From Euclidia mi (taxonomy: Eukaryota; Arthropoda; Insecta; Lepidoptera; Erebidae), in the NCBI GenBank assembly GCA_944739405.2, contig OX123196.2:69277688-69341687 (forward strand): a DNA stretch of 64,000 nucleotides, written 5' to 3'. Position numbers and translations under genes: made by a program. Below the pieces are notes generated by a model. It worked only from the letters and a program-made list of their open reading frames with translations, searched no databases and was not told the DNA's origin. Of this stretch, positions 11,716 to 20,801 are shown one piece after another (the stretch's first letter is position 1; every line of letters starts with the position of its first letter).

Positions 11716-12053
11716 TTTAGTCTTTTAGTCATTATGGAATATCCAAATAAATATACATTATCCTCCGAGCCTTCCGCCTTGAAGCCTGGGTGGGGCTCCC
11801 TTAATAATCAAACCAGGTTTGACGGAGAATTTCATCTTTTAGACAGTGGGACTATTGACGCTTGACCTTTATTGATCTTCCATGTTTTTGACCAGTTGTC
11901 AATATATTCAAGGGTAGGCGACTGAAATATGCCCATAACAGCTGTGACCAAGCTTAACGAGTTTTCAGAGGCACGGAGCAAGCAATAATTTCTTACAAGT
12001 CATAGCATACCAGTCTGTTAGTATCTGCACTATGTTATTGCTGATTTGACATG
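11716..12053. other. spacer, nothing identified
   Basis: No gene or repeat boundary is recognised. Confidence 0.35.
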
Positions 12054-12064
12054 GACGTAAATGT

Positions 12065-12301
12065 CATCATCATCAGCCTTTAATAGTCCACTGCTGGACG
12101 AGGCCTCTCCTTTGAAAGGAGGAATTGGCCTACTATACCACGCTGGCCAAGCGGGATGGTATAGGGTTTGTATCAAGTTTTTCTTCTCTTACAGTGCTGT
12201 TCTCTGCATGATATACTCCCTCTGTCGGCTCTTACGACACCCATGGGATGATATGGGGTGGTGACAATTCGTACTCTTAATCCGTCACCACACGGACAGT
12301 A
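12065..12301 (-). mobile_element. RTE-like 3' fragment with 11-bp target duplication
   Basis: The insert is bounded by GACGTAAATGT at 12054-12064 and again at 12302-12312. On the minus strand it ends GAGAGGCCTCGTCCAGCAGTG followed by gactattaaag and (GAT)n, the same arrangement as the RTE insertion at 57936-58233. The 5' part does not match that copy, so it may be another RTE subfamily or a SINE borrowing an RTE tail. The 67-codon plus ORF over it is an artefact. Confidence 0.7.
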
Positions 12302-12312
12302 GACGTAAATGT

Positions 12313-13179
12313 AACCTGCCATAAATTCCTTATTCGTTATATTTTGAAGTTATAAAGCAGTTGGTGGCCCTACATGATCCGCGGTTTAAAATCAGCCGCG
12401 ATGTGTTTAGTGAACAAGGCGTTAAAACAGAGCGCGGCAGAATTACTGCGTCTATCATTAGCCGCGCACTGCGGAACAATGATTACGTTGCATATTAGAT
12501 TACTAGTTGTAGCTTGCGGATTTTCATGCGGATGGAAGGATTTAAAGAGTAAAATAACCTAGATTATATAAAGATAAATAGATATATGAAAGAGTTAAAT
12601 AAAATGACAACATTTGTAAACCTAGGAATTTAAGCTTTCGTGGTCATTTAAACATTTTAAATTGTCTTTCGGGCAGTTTACCACGTACCTTTGTTTAGAG
12701 TAACAGATATTTCGGCACTGTTGCAAGCGCGATGTACACAGCTCTATCTTGAGCATTTCTGTATTTATACTTTTCTGGATTTATATCTGACTGAGCTATT
12801 TTCTTGTTTCATCCTTTTCAGACCCCTTTTTCTCGTATCCGGATGGTGCCTGTAAACTAACCAGCCAATATTTAAATTGTCATATTTTAAGAAAGAAATA
12901 TAGGTGACGCAAAGCATCTGAACCGCGCTAATTTTAAGAACAACCACGTTTTTAACTTATATTTTGTCTAAAACAGTATAATATATGTACATATCTGTAA
13001 TTTACTCACCAATACCATTCTTTTGATACCAAACACGTAATGATTATCTCAGATTATTTTTTGAAGTTTGTATCTGAGATATTAATTCCGTAATAGAACA
13101 TTTAGATAAAATTAACATAGCCTATGTCACCCGGGCCATTATTACGAATCTATTCACACCCCATTTATTAAAGTCGGTT
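12313..13179. other. spacer, nothing identified
   Basis: Short ORFs of 60-62 codons without motifs. No RNA gene is seen. Confidence 0.4.
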
Positions 13180-13300
13180 CATGACTTTAGGCGCTACGGT
13201 TCCGGTGGAACATACATACTACATAGTTACATACATACATAGACTGCCAAAAACATTACCCTTCCTTTTGGCTTCGCCGTAGTCGGGTAAAAAGAGCAGG
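13180..13300 (+). repeat. short lepidopteran-type repeat fragment
   Basis: Contains gcgctacggttccggtgg, a cataca/tacata stretch and cccttccttttggcttcgcc followed by gtagtcgggtaaaaa. I recognise the last block as a common moth/butterfly repeat end. Boundaries are uncertain. Confidence 0.35.
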
Positions 13301-13627
13301 GATCTAGATTTTAATTTTTGTTTACGGAAATCAATTTGTATAAAATGTTAATAAGAGGATTGTGAGCTAGTAACAGAAGGAAAGTTATGTGTATGAGTCT
13401 GGGAATATGTTTTGGGAGAAGGTCGTACAGAGGAGTCATTATCTTTGGACTTGAGAAACACGAAAATTTAATCAGTTGGTTACATAAAAATAAAATAGAC
13501 ACGCTACCAAAATAATTCAAGAGAAATACACATTCGCTATCATATGAACAAGTGATGCATTAAATGAGTCGCTTTCAATGAACCGAGTGTCATTATTGCA
13601 ATGAAACTACATTATTCAGGTTTGTTA

Positions 13628-14303
13628 TGTTGCAGTCAAAACTCTTAACCAGTCAAAAGTACTATCAACTAGCAAAATCATTCAAAAGTACTTTTGACTG
13701 AAGAGGTTGGTCAAAAGTGGTTTTGACTGAAAATTATTGGTTATTAGTACTTTTGACTGCAAATTTGCGGTTAAAAGTACTTTTGACTGACGCTCTTCGT
13801 CAAAAGTAGTTTTAACTGCAATAAAACATCAGTCAAAAGCACTATTAACTCGTAAGATGTGAATAAAAATTATCTAGTCGCCCAATAAGCTAAGTAGACG
13901 GAGCCCTGCTTTGCAGGGCTCCTATTTTCGAGTGCGGGGTCACAAGAGAACGTAACATAATCTATTAGCTAAGTACCTACACTTAACTAAGTATCCGGAG
14001 CGGACGAGAACTTTTCATAATACCTAATAGGTTAAGTTAGGTTCTCTTGTGACCCCGCACTCGAAAATAGGAGCCCTGCGATGCAGGGCTCCGTCTACTT
14101 AGATTATTGGGCGACAAAACTTTTCATAATAAGTAGGTAGGTTAGTCAAAAGTACTTTTAACCAGCTCCATTGGGCAAAAGTACTTTTACTACTGTTATT
14201 TTAGTCAAAAATATTATTGACTAAAGCATACGGTCAAAAGTACTTTTGACAGATTTTGCTAGTCAAAAGTACTTTTGACTGGTTAAGAGTTTTGACTGCA
14301 ACA
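13628..14303. mobile_element. foldback element of iterated palindromes
   Basis: Non-coding, about 676 bp, with inverted ends: TGTTGCAGTCAAAACTCTTA on the left and its reverse complement on the right, flanked by TA on both sides. Each arm carries an array of near-palindromes around GTCAAAAGTACTTTTGAC, seven recognisable units left and five right, spaced about 30 bp apart with 11-14 bp spacers. The central part is a second inverted repeat of about 80 bp: tcgcccaata, then agtagacggagccctgc, then ctattttcgagtgcggggtc. Within it sits a GAGCCCTGC hairpin. Arms can pair over most of their length. TA flanks suggest mobilisation by a Tc1/mariner-type transposase, but that is inference. Confidence 0.75.
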
Positions 14304-14307
14304 TATA

Positions 14308-15459
14308 TGTTCGCGACAGACATTAAAACTATGACAGTGAATAGTGTATTCGAAACCGCGAGTGAAAATCGTTAAAATCAGTGTTATCTAATCGTGCGGT
14401 ACACCGGGTTCGGTTCCCGGACGTGTCAAAACGTTACAAAATAGCTAAAATAGTGTAAATGGTTAGATTGCTAATATACAACAACTATGTAATACATGAA
14501 CATTAGTCTTAAACTTGTGCTAACTGTAGGGACCTGAGATATCGAATCATAAATAGCGTTATCAGTAGTGACAGATAAGAGTTAATGCTTCATAAAACAG
14601 CTGTTTGTTTACATATTCGTATTATAGTTTTATAAGTGTTTTTTAGCTTCATATAGACTTGAAATCATGTCTAGATACCTTTTTATTGCTAGTTATTACC
14701 TTATATAGTTAAAATAAGCATAATAACAAACATTCGTATGTTTATCATAAAATTTGTTTACTTACGATAGTATTTACTTAAGAAATTCTGTAAATTTTTT
14801 ATGCTTCAAAGTTATCATGTCATATGTTCGAATTGAATAAAGATATTTTCATGGTGTTTGTTTTAATAGATGCCCCATATAGTTGCACACAACGGCCTGC
14901 CAAAATTATATATATAAATTTAGTATACGATAGTTTTTCAATAGAAAATATAGTGGGCGGGCCCTTGTGTGGCAGCATTTTTTGGGAGTTTTTATGGAAT
15001 AACTTAGTGACGCTAATAGTTAGGTTTTAGTATTGTATACCAATAGATAGAACTTAATGAGACCTATCTAACGATGTATAGAACATGTATGTATGCGTAA
15101 TAGGATCGAAACATACGTAACATTTGTACTGTTTTGTAAATAAAAATAAACGAAAGATTCCCTGTGCACGTGTTCGGTGCGATGGTCGTCGATAAGGTAA
15201 AGTTTCGAGGTACTTAAGCGACCATGTATTCGGCCAGTTGTTGCCGTCTCAACCACCATCTTGTAACCATCAAGCACCGCACACCTGAACAGCATCGCTC
15301 TCAACGTATGAAGATGTTTCATTTCTGAAGCCCTTACACATCGAAGCCATACAGTCCACACACATAGAAGAACACGCATCGTCGTAGGCACACGTCAGCA
15401 GCACACTACCAGCGCACTGTAGCGGACTAGCAAAGGTTCGATTCCTGGCATCCGTTACA
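14308..15459 (+). repeat. 5' LTR of BEL element 1
   Basis: TG...CA termini, 1152 bp, paired with 20802-21953. A TATA-like run (atatatataaattta, about 14907) and overlapping AATAAA signals at 15139-15150 are candidate U3/R landmarks. The ORFs shared by both LTRs on either strand are duplicates of non-coding sequence. Confidence 0.9.
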
Positions 15460-15464
15460 TTTGT

Positions 15465-15484
15465 TGGTCCTATCGAAGCCGGAT
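15465..15484 (+). promoter_or_regulatory. primer-binding site, first copy (tRNA-Tyr-like)
   Basis: TGGTCCTATCGAAGCCGGAT begins five bases after the LTR. From memory of insect tRNA-Tyr, the expected complement of its 3' end is TGGTCCTTCGAGCCGGATT, so this copy differs by small insertions. The preceding ATTTGT is repeated before the second copy. Confidence 0.6.
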
Positions 15485-15510
15485 CACCTGTTGCTGCAGC
15501 GACCATTTGT

Positions 15511-15530
15511 TGGTCGCTTCGAGCCGGATT
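15511..15530 (+). promoter_or_regulatory. primer-binding site, second copy (tRNA-Tyr-like)
   Basis: TGGTCGCTTCGAGCCGGATT lies 46 bp after the first copy, also preceded by ATTTGT, and matches the expected tRNA-Tyr complement with one extra base. It ends just before the gag start codon at 15536. Which copy primes cannot be told from sequence. Confidence 0.6.
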
Positions 15531-15535
15531 GAAGA

Positions 15536-16831
15536 ATGCCTACGACGCGTTCAAGAGGTCGTGCTCCCGAGGTCGCCGGGGGAGCGGCCGGCGCCGGGCC
15601 TAGTTCCAGTACCCCTGCCCGCGCCGCCGCTGCCCGCAACCCAGCCGCCGCGGTCGTCCGTCACGATGGGCCACCGCGATCGCCGTCGACAACAGTCGGG
15701 AGCGACGCGCCGCCGCCGGCCCCCCCCGGCCCCGCGGGGAGGGACGAACGAAACATCACTCAAGATGCAAGGGAGCGAGCAGAGGTGCAGTCGAAAAATG
15801 AAGATGGCAAGGAAAGGACGTTGCAACCATCCGATAGATCGAGCGTTTGTACAGCGCAACATAGCATAATAGAAAATAGAGATAGAAAGAAGCCAACGAG
15901 GGAACGCGACCAACGCTCAGCAGCTACGGGACGCTCCAATAGAAATGTGATGTTGGCTCGAGAAGAAGTTTTGAAGATAAAACTACAGTTAGCACAGTTA
16001 GCACTACAGAAGGCTGAAGAGGAGGCGGACTCCGATGACTACGACGAGGATGGACAGTCAAAGCAAGATTACATACGTTCGTGGTTGGAAGAGGCTCCGG
16101 AACCCCAGCCCGGCCCTGAAGATATAGATATAGTGGTATCGGCGCCCACTAAGAAGAGGGACGTAGACGGGGCACAGAAGATAGATATAGAAGATGGACC
16201 GCCCTCACAGAAGATGGACGTTCATCAACAGGGAGGGGATTCGCTGAAGCCGTTCATCACGGATCTCACCTCCGCGATCGCCGCGCTCGCCGACAGGAAG
16301 CCACCGGACACATCGATAGTTGCACCACACCCCGCGGTTTCGAAAGTCATCATGACGCTACCGACGTTCGGCGGCGCGCACACCGAGTGGCTGTCGTTCA
16401 AGGCGATATACGACACCACCAAAAATTTCTTCAACGACGTGGAGAATACAGCGAGACTGAGAAGAAGTCTCAAGGGAAGAGCGTTAGAAACAGTTAGCTC
16501 TGAACTGATTGGGCATGCGCGACCAGATGAGATTATGAAGGAGTTGGAGCTGCAGTTCGGACGACCAGACTCGATCGCACAGGCAGAGACGGACAAGCTG
16601 AGGACCCTGCCACGCTGTAGCGAAGCACCCAAGGACATATGCGCGTTCGCGAGCAAGATTAGAAGCGGCGTCGTCACACTTCGTGCGTTGAAAAAGGAAC
16701 ACTACCTCATCAATGCGGAGCTAGTGCGCGTGTTGACCGAGAAGCTACCGAACTCGCTACGTGTGCAGTGGTACAAGACGTATACCGAGAAGTGCAGTGA
16801 AGTCGAAGCCGGACCTCAGCCGATTCAGTGA
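15536..16831 (+). CDS. gag: BEL element 1 gag
   Basis: A 431-codon frame starting at the first ATG after the primer-binding region. The first 100 residues are Pro/Ala/Arg-rich and disordered. A probable coiled coil follows at about 140-165 (LKIKLQLAQLALQKAEEE), then an acidic linker. The structural region from about 275 (LPTFGGAHTEWLSFKAIYDT to VLTEKLPNSLRVQW) matches the DUF1759 type of BEL gag proteins, which form the particle shell. The frame stops in PQPIQ shortly after this domain. The zinc knuckles that should follow lie in the next frame, so gag and pol overlap by 71 bp. In BEL elements gag and pol are normally one frame. This is either a one-base indel or, less likely, a programmed +1 shift. 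Confidence 0.85.
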   Translation: MPTTRSRGRAPEVAGGAAGAGPSSSTPARAAAARNPAAAVVRHDGPPRSPSTTVGSDAPPPAPPGPAGRDERNITQDARERAEVQSKNEDGKERTLQPSDRSSVCTAQHSIIENRDRKKPTRERDQRSAATGRSNRNVMLAREEVLKIKLQLAQLALQKAEEEADSDDYDEDGQSKQDYIRSWLEEAPEPQPGPEDIDIVVSAPTKKRDVDGAQKIDIEDGPPSQKMDVHQQGGDSLKPFITDLTSAIAALADRKPPDTSIVAPHPAVSKVIMTLPTFGGAHTEWLSFKAIYDTTKNFFNDVENTARLRRSLKGRALETVSSELIGHARPDEIMKELELQFGRPDSIAQAETDKLRTLPRCSEAPKDICAFASKIRSGVVTLRALKKEHYLINAELVRVLTEKLPNSLRVQWYKTYTEKCSEVEAGPQPIQ

Positions 16832-19800
16832 CTTCGTGACAGAGTACGCGCGTTACTGTAGCGCGTTCGCGCCGGCTGAGAACATCACCGATGGGCCGCC
16901 AAGCAGACGTACCGTGCAGAGGACGTACACGGCGACGGCGAAGGAGAAGCGAACGCATACGGACACGTCTAACGCGAAGTGCAGGATATGTGAACGCGAA
17001 GGACACTACTCGTCGGCCTGCAGCACGTTTCGTAACGCCAACGCAGAGAAGAGATGGCAGCTAGCTAAGCAGCATGGATTGTGTTTTCGCTGCTTACGCA
17101 TACGCCGAATAGAACACTCGTGCAAGCCCAAGAAGTGCGGTGTAGAGGGATGCCGCGCTACACACAACCAGTTGCTTCACTACGATAGAGGAGCCCATAG
17201 GACCGAAGACGTGAACATAGAAAAGCAAGAAACGGTCGCCAGTTCGTGCATACGTACAAAGGCTCAAGCATACTTAAAGATAGTGCCCGTGCAGATAGTC
17301 GGACCGGCGGGAGAGGCGTCTACGTTCGCCCTACTCGACGACGGAAGCACCGTATCGCTCATAGACGAAGACATAGCCAAGGAAGTCGGCGCGGAAGGGA
17401 ACCTGGACCCGTTTACGATCCGTGCCATAGGCGATACGTCGATCGACATGCCAACGTCGCGACGCGTAGACATACAAATACGAGGAGCCGGCGCCGACAG
17501 CAAACAAGTGCCTTTGTGTGCACGCACCGTAGCCAGCCTACACCTGTCGCCGCAGAAGATCGCCGAAGAGGACCTGATAGACTGCAAACACCTCGAAGGC
17601 ATCAAGAAGAAGCTGGTGTATGACATAGGCGTGCCAAAGGTGCTAATAGGTCAAGACAACTGGCACCTGCTCATAGCGAACGCAGTACGAAGAGGACCCA
17701 ACGATCAACCGGTGGCGTCGCTTACATCGCTGGGATGGGTGCTGCACGGCGCGCGCTCACGCACCTTGGGAAACACCGTACATTTCGTCAACGGACTCGC
17801 CGCTCGACATGAAAACATAGATAAGTCGTTCGAAGAGTATTACGCTTTCGGATCGCTCATACAGAACCTACGTCAACCGAACACGGACCCCAAGAAGCGG
17901 ACAGTCGTGTTACGGCAACAGTTAGAAGATAGACACATAGAGACGGCTCTTTCTAGAAGACGAAAAGAACACGTCGGACCCGATAGTCAAGACGCAGCGA
18001 AGAGGCTCGCGAAAATAGAAAATATAGAACCGAGTAACTCTCACATAGATGTGAAGCCGGTTACGCACTCTCACATAGTAGTAGATAAAGGACAGGTGCA
18101 CTCTCCCATAGTTTCGAACGTTAAGCCTACCGTCGTTAAGACAATAGGGGAGCAGTGCATTGCATCCTGCACAAATAGTCGCCCACCACAGCGAATCATA
18201 GAAGCAATAGAACCAAGTCAACATCGCCAGGAGACAGTCGGCCTCGCCAGCAAGGGGCAAGAAGAGAAAATTCTCGGCTTGATGTGGAAAACGAGCGCGG
18301 ACGAGCTGAGCTTCAACCTTACACTCGCACGGCTTCCAGACGGACTCATCGACACCGAAGCGCCTATGAAACGGGAAGCATTGAAAATAGTTATGTCGCT
18401 ATACGACCCACTCGGCCTCGCATCGCCCGTGACTGTTCGAGCCAAACAGATACTACAGGAAGCCTGGCGACTCGGTACAAATTGGGACGAGAAGTTTGAC
18501 GAAAGCCTCAGAGTGCAATGGGCATCGTGGATACAGCATTTAGAACAGTTGAAGTCGATACGCATCCCGCGGTGTTACCCCGGGTACAGTGACGCCTGTA
18601 CACTCCAAGTACATGTCTTTACGGACGCCAGTGAAGTGGCCTACGCAACAGCGGTGTACTGGCGAGCGACTACACCAGATGGGCGTGTGCACGTGACGCT
18701 CGTTATGGCGAAGGCGAGAGTGGCACCGCTTAAGGTGGTGTCAATCCCGAGACTCGAACTGCAAGCCGCCGTCATGGGTACGCGAGTCGCTCAAGCGGTA
18801 ATAGAAGAACATCGCGTCAAACCCGAGGCCGTCGTGTACTGGACGGACAGCAAGACCGTACTAACGTGGATAAGAAAAGGAGCACGGGCGTACAAACCAT
18901 TCGTCGCGCACCGCCTAGCCGCCATAGAAGAGCATAGTAAAGTTGAAGATTGGCGCTGGGTACCTACGAAGTTGAACGCGGCGGATGCGGCTACACGCGA
19001 CGTGCCAAACAGCTTTAACTCCAAACACGAGTGGTACACTGGACCGTCGTTCCTGTACGAAGACCCGTCACTATGGCCCGTAGAGAAGCACATCGCCCCT
19101 GACGCGACAGGCGAAGAGCGCACACTGACAGCTGTAGAGAAACGTCAAACACATAGAATTATAGAAGCCGTACCGGACCCGTATAGATTTTCCAAATGGG
19201 AGAGGCTCTTACGAGCGACAGCAAGAGTTCTACAATTTATAGCATTATGTAAGAAAACCGCAGAGAAGGTTCTATATAAAAGAACGCAGAAAAATAGACA
19301 GAAGGATCCAGATTGGCGTCACGTGACGAAGACGAAGCACAACATCAAGTCGGGCAGAGCGGCACCTCGTCCAGCCGCCGACTCCCGAAACTTCGTGCTT
19401 CTCTCCGCAGAACACACCCGCGGCGCCGAGGACCTTCTTGTGAAGGCGGTACAAGAGGACTCCTTCGGCGCCGACCTTCGGGAGCTGCGGCGCGGAGGAG
19501 GTGTCGCCAGAGACAGCCGCCTGTATTCGTTACCCGTGGAGATGAACAACGGAATTATCACTCTACGCAGTCGTATAATAGCTACAGAAGAAATCTCCGA
19601 ACAAACAAAGAGACCGCCGATCTTAGACGGCGATCATCGTATTACACAGCTATACATAGATTGGACGCATAGAAAATTACATCACAGCGGTACAGAGTTG
19701 GTAATCAATGAAATACGCCAACACTATTGGATTCTTCGTCTGCGGCCGACTACAAAGAAAATAGTACATAGATGTCTACCATGCCGCATTAGAAAAACGC

Positions 19801-20726
19801 AGCCGCCTGAGCCAGCCACAGGGGACCATCCAAAGACGCGCCTTGCTCACCATCAGAGGCCCTTCACCTACACGGGTCTTGATTATTTCGGGCCGCTCTC
19901 CGTAACCGTCGGTAGACAGCGTCACAAACGTTATGTGGCACTGTTTACATGTCTCACTTCCAGGGCAGTACATCTGGAGGTCGCCGCCAGCCTGAGCGCC
20001 GACTCCGCAATCTTGGCGCTGCGCAGGTTCGCAGCGCGCCGAGGTTGCCCCGCAGAGATCTACTCGGACAACGGCACCAACATGCACGGTGCCGACCGAG
20101 AGATGAGAGACGCCGTCGCCGAAGAAGCGAGTCGCCGTGGCATCATATGGCGCTTCATCACCCCCTCAGCGCCATTCATGGGGGGCGCATGGGAGCGCCT
20201 CGTCAGGTGCGTGAAGACCGCCCTCTATACGGTCCTTCACGAGCGCCATCCGCACGAAGAAGTCCTAGCTACACTACTGTGTGAGGTCGAGTACACAGTA
20301 AACAGTCGACCCCTCACACACGTCTCCGTCAACGCAGCAGACAGCGAGGCCATCACCCCGAACCACATCCTGTTCGGTGGTTCTGCTCGCCTCCCTCCGC
20401 TGGGCGAGTTCAGCGAGGCTGACCTCAACAGCAGCAAGCACTGGCGGCGCGCCCAAATCCTCGCCGACATGTTCTGGCGCCGTTGGGTGCGCGAGTACCT
20501 ACCCGAGCTGCAACACCGGCGGGAGCCCCATGGGTCTGGGCTCAACCTCGAGGTCGGCGACCCCGTCCTGATCGCCGACGGCCAACTCCCGCGCAACACC
20601 TGGCCGCGCGGTCGAGTTGTGGCTGTCTACCCGGGCGCCGACGGCGCCATACGCACTGTCGAGGTGCGCACAGCAGCAGGCGTCCTCAAACGGCCGGCTA
20701 AGAAGCTGGTCCCCCTGCCCAAGTGA
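16761..20726 (+). CDS. pol: BEL element 1 pol, RT core missing
   Basis: A 1321-codon frame. The first 17 or so residues are out-of-frame overlap with gag. In order: end of gag (DLSRFSDFVTEYARYC, about 20), CCHC-type knuckle CRICEREGHYSSAC (74-87) and a second Cys/His cluster (108-140), aspartic protease LLDDGSTVSLI (191-201), and the BEL motif IGQDNWHLLIANAVRRGP (296-313). RNase H follows with FTDASEVAYATAVYW (620-634) and YWTDSKTVLTWI (693-704). Integrase has an HHCC zinc site (about 968-1010) and D, D, E at about 1038, 1101 and 1142 (GLDYFGP, YSDNGTN, GGAWERL), then the DUF5641-like tail. Between about 365 and 500, where several hundred residues of RT with a YVDD-like box belong, only about 135 unrelated residues are found. 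Frame is otherwise intact. Confidence 0.88.
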   Translation: MCSGTRRIPRSAVKSKPDLSRFSDFVTEYARYCSAFAPAENITDGPPSRRTVQRTYTATAKEKRTHTDTSNAKCRICEREGHYSSACSTFRNANAEKRWQLAKQHGLCFRCLRIRRIEHSCKPKKCGVEGCRATHNQLLHYDRGAHRTEDVNIEKQETVASSCIRTKAQAYLKIVPVQIVGPAGEASTFALLDDGSTVSLIDEDIAKEVGAEGNLDPFTIRAIGDTSIDMPTSRRVDIQIRGAGADSKQVPLCARTVASLHLSPQKIAEEDLIDCKHLEGIKKKLVYDIGVPKVLIGQDNWHLLIANAVRRGPNDQPVASLTSLGWVLHGARSRTLGNTVHFVNGLAARHENIDKSFEEYYAFGSLIQNLRQPNTDPKKRTVVLRQQLEDRHIETALSRRRKEHVGPDSQDAAKRLAKIENIEPSNSHIDVKPVTHSHIVVDKGQVHSPIVSNVKPTVVKTIGEQCIASCTNSRPPQRIIEAIEPSQHRQETVGLASKGQEEKILGLMWKTSADELSFNLTLARLPDGLIDTEAPMKREALKIVMSLYDPLGLASPVTVRAKQILQEAWRLGTNWDEKFDESLRVQWASWIQHLEQLKSIRIPRCYPGYSDACTLQVHVFTDASEVAYATAVYWRATTPDGRVHVTLVMAKARVAPLKVVSIPRLELQAAVMGTRVAQAVIEEHRVKPEAVVYWTDSKTVLTWIRKGARAYKPFVAHRLAAIEEHSKVEDWRWVPTKLNAADAATRDVPNSFNSKHEWYTGPSFLYEDPSLWPVEKHIAPDATGEERTLTAVEKRQTHRIIEAVPDPYRFSKWERLLRATARVLQFIALCKKTAEKVLYKRTQKNRQKDPDWRHVTKTKHNIKSGRAAPRPAADSRNFVLLSAEHTRGAEDLLVKAVQEDSFGADLRELRRGGGVARDSRLYSLPVEMNNGIITLRSRIIATEEISEQTKRPPILDGDHRITQLYIDWTHRKLHHSGTELVINEIRQHYWILRLRPTTKKIVHRCLPCRIRKTQPPEPATGDHPKTRLAHHQRPFTYTGLDYFGPLSVTVGRQRHKRYVALFTCLTSRAVHLEVAASLSADSAILALRRFAARRGCPAEIYSDNGTNMHGADREMRDAVAEEASRRGIIWRFITPSAPFMGGAWERLVRCVKTALYTVLHERHPHEEVLATLLCEVEYTVNSRPLTHVSVNAADSEAITPNHILFGGSARLPPLGEFSEADLNSSKHWRRAQILADMFWRRWVREYLPELQHRREPHGSGLNLEVGDPVLIADGQLPRNTWPRGRVVAVYPGADGAIRTVEVRTAAGVLKRPAKKLVPLPK

Positions 20727-20790
20727 CGAGGTGTCGCTCACCGGGTGCTCTGCAGCACCGCCACACGACGGGTCACGCGCGTTGCTGCAC

Positions 20791-20801
20791 GGCGGGAGAG
20801 A
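20791..20801 (+). promoter_or_regulatory. polypurine tract of BEL element 1
   Basis: GGCGGGAGAGA directly abuts the 3' LTR, the expected place for the plus-strand primer. Confidence 0.6.

Noticed and set aside
13650..14290. Palindromic repeats with short unique spacers resembling a CRISPR array
   Set aside because: Eukaryotic context, spacers only 11-14 bp, units variable, the array lies inside inverted terminal repeats, and there are no cas genes.
14824..15030. 68-codon plus ORF, repeated at 21318-21551
   Set aside because: Also LTR-internal. The two copies differ in length because of a substitution at the stop, arguing against a conserved protein.
15068..15391. 107-codon minus ORF, repeated at 21562-21885
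   Set aside because: It lies in both LTR copies and is antisense to LTR sequence. Duplication explains its apparent conservation.
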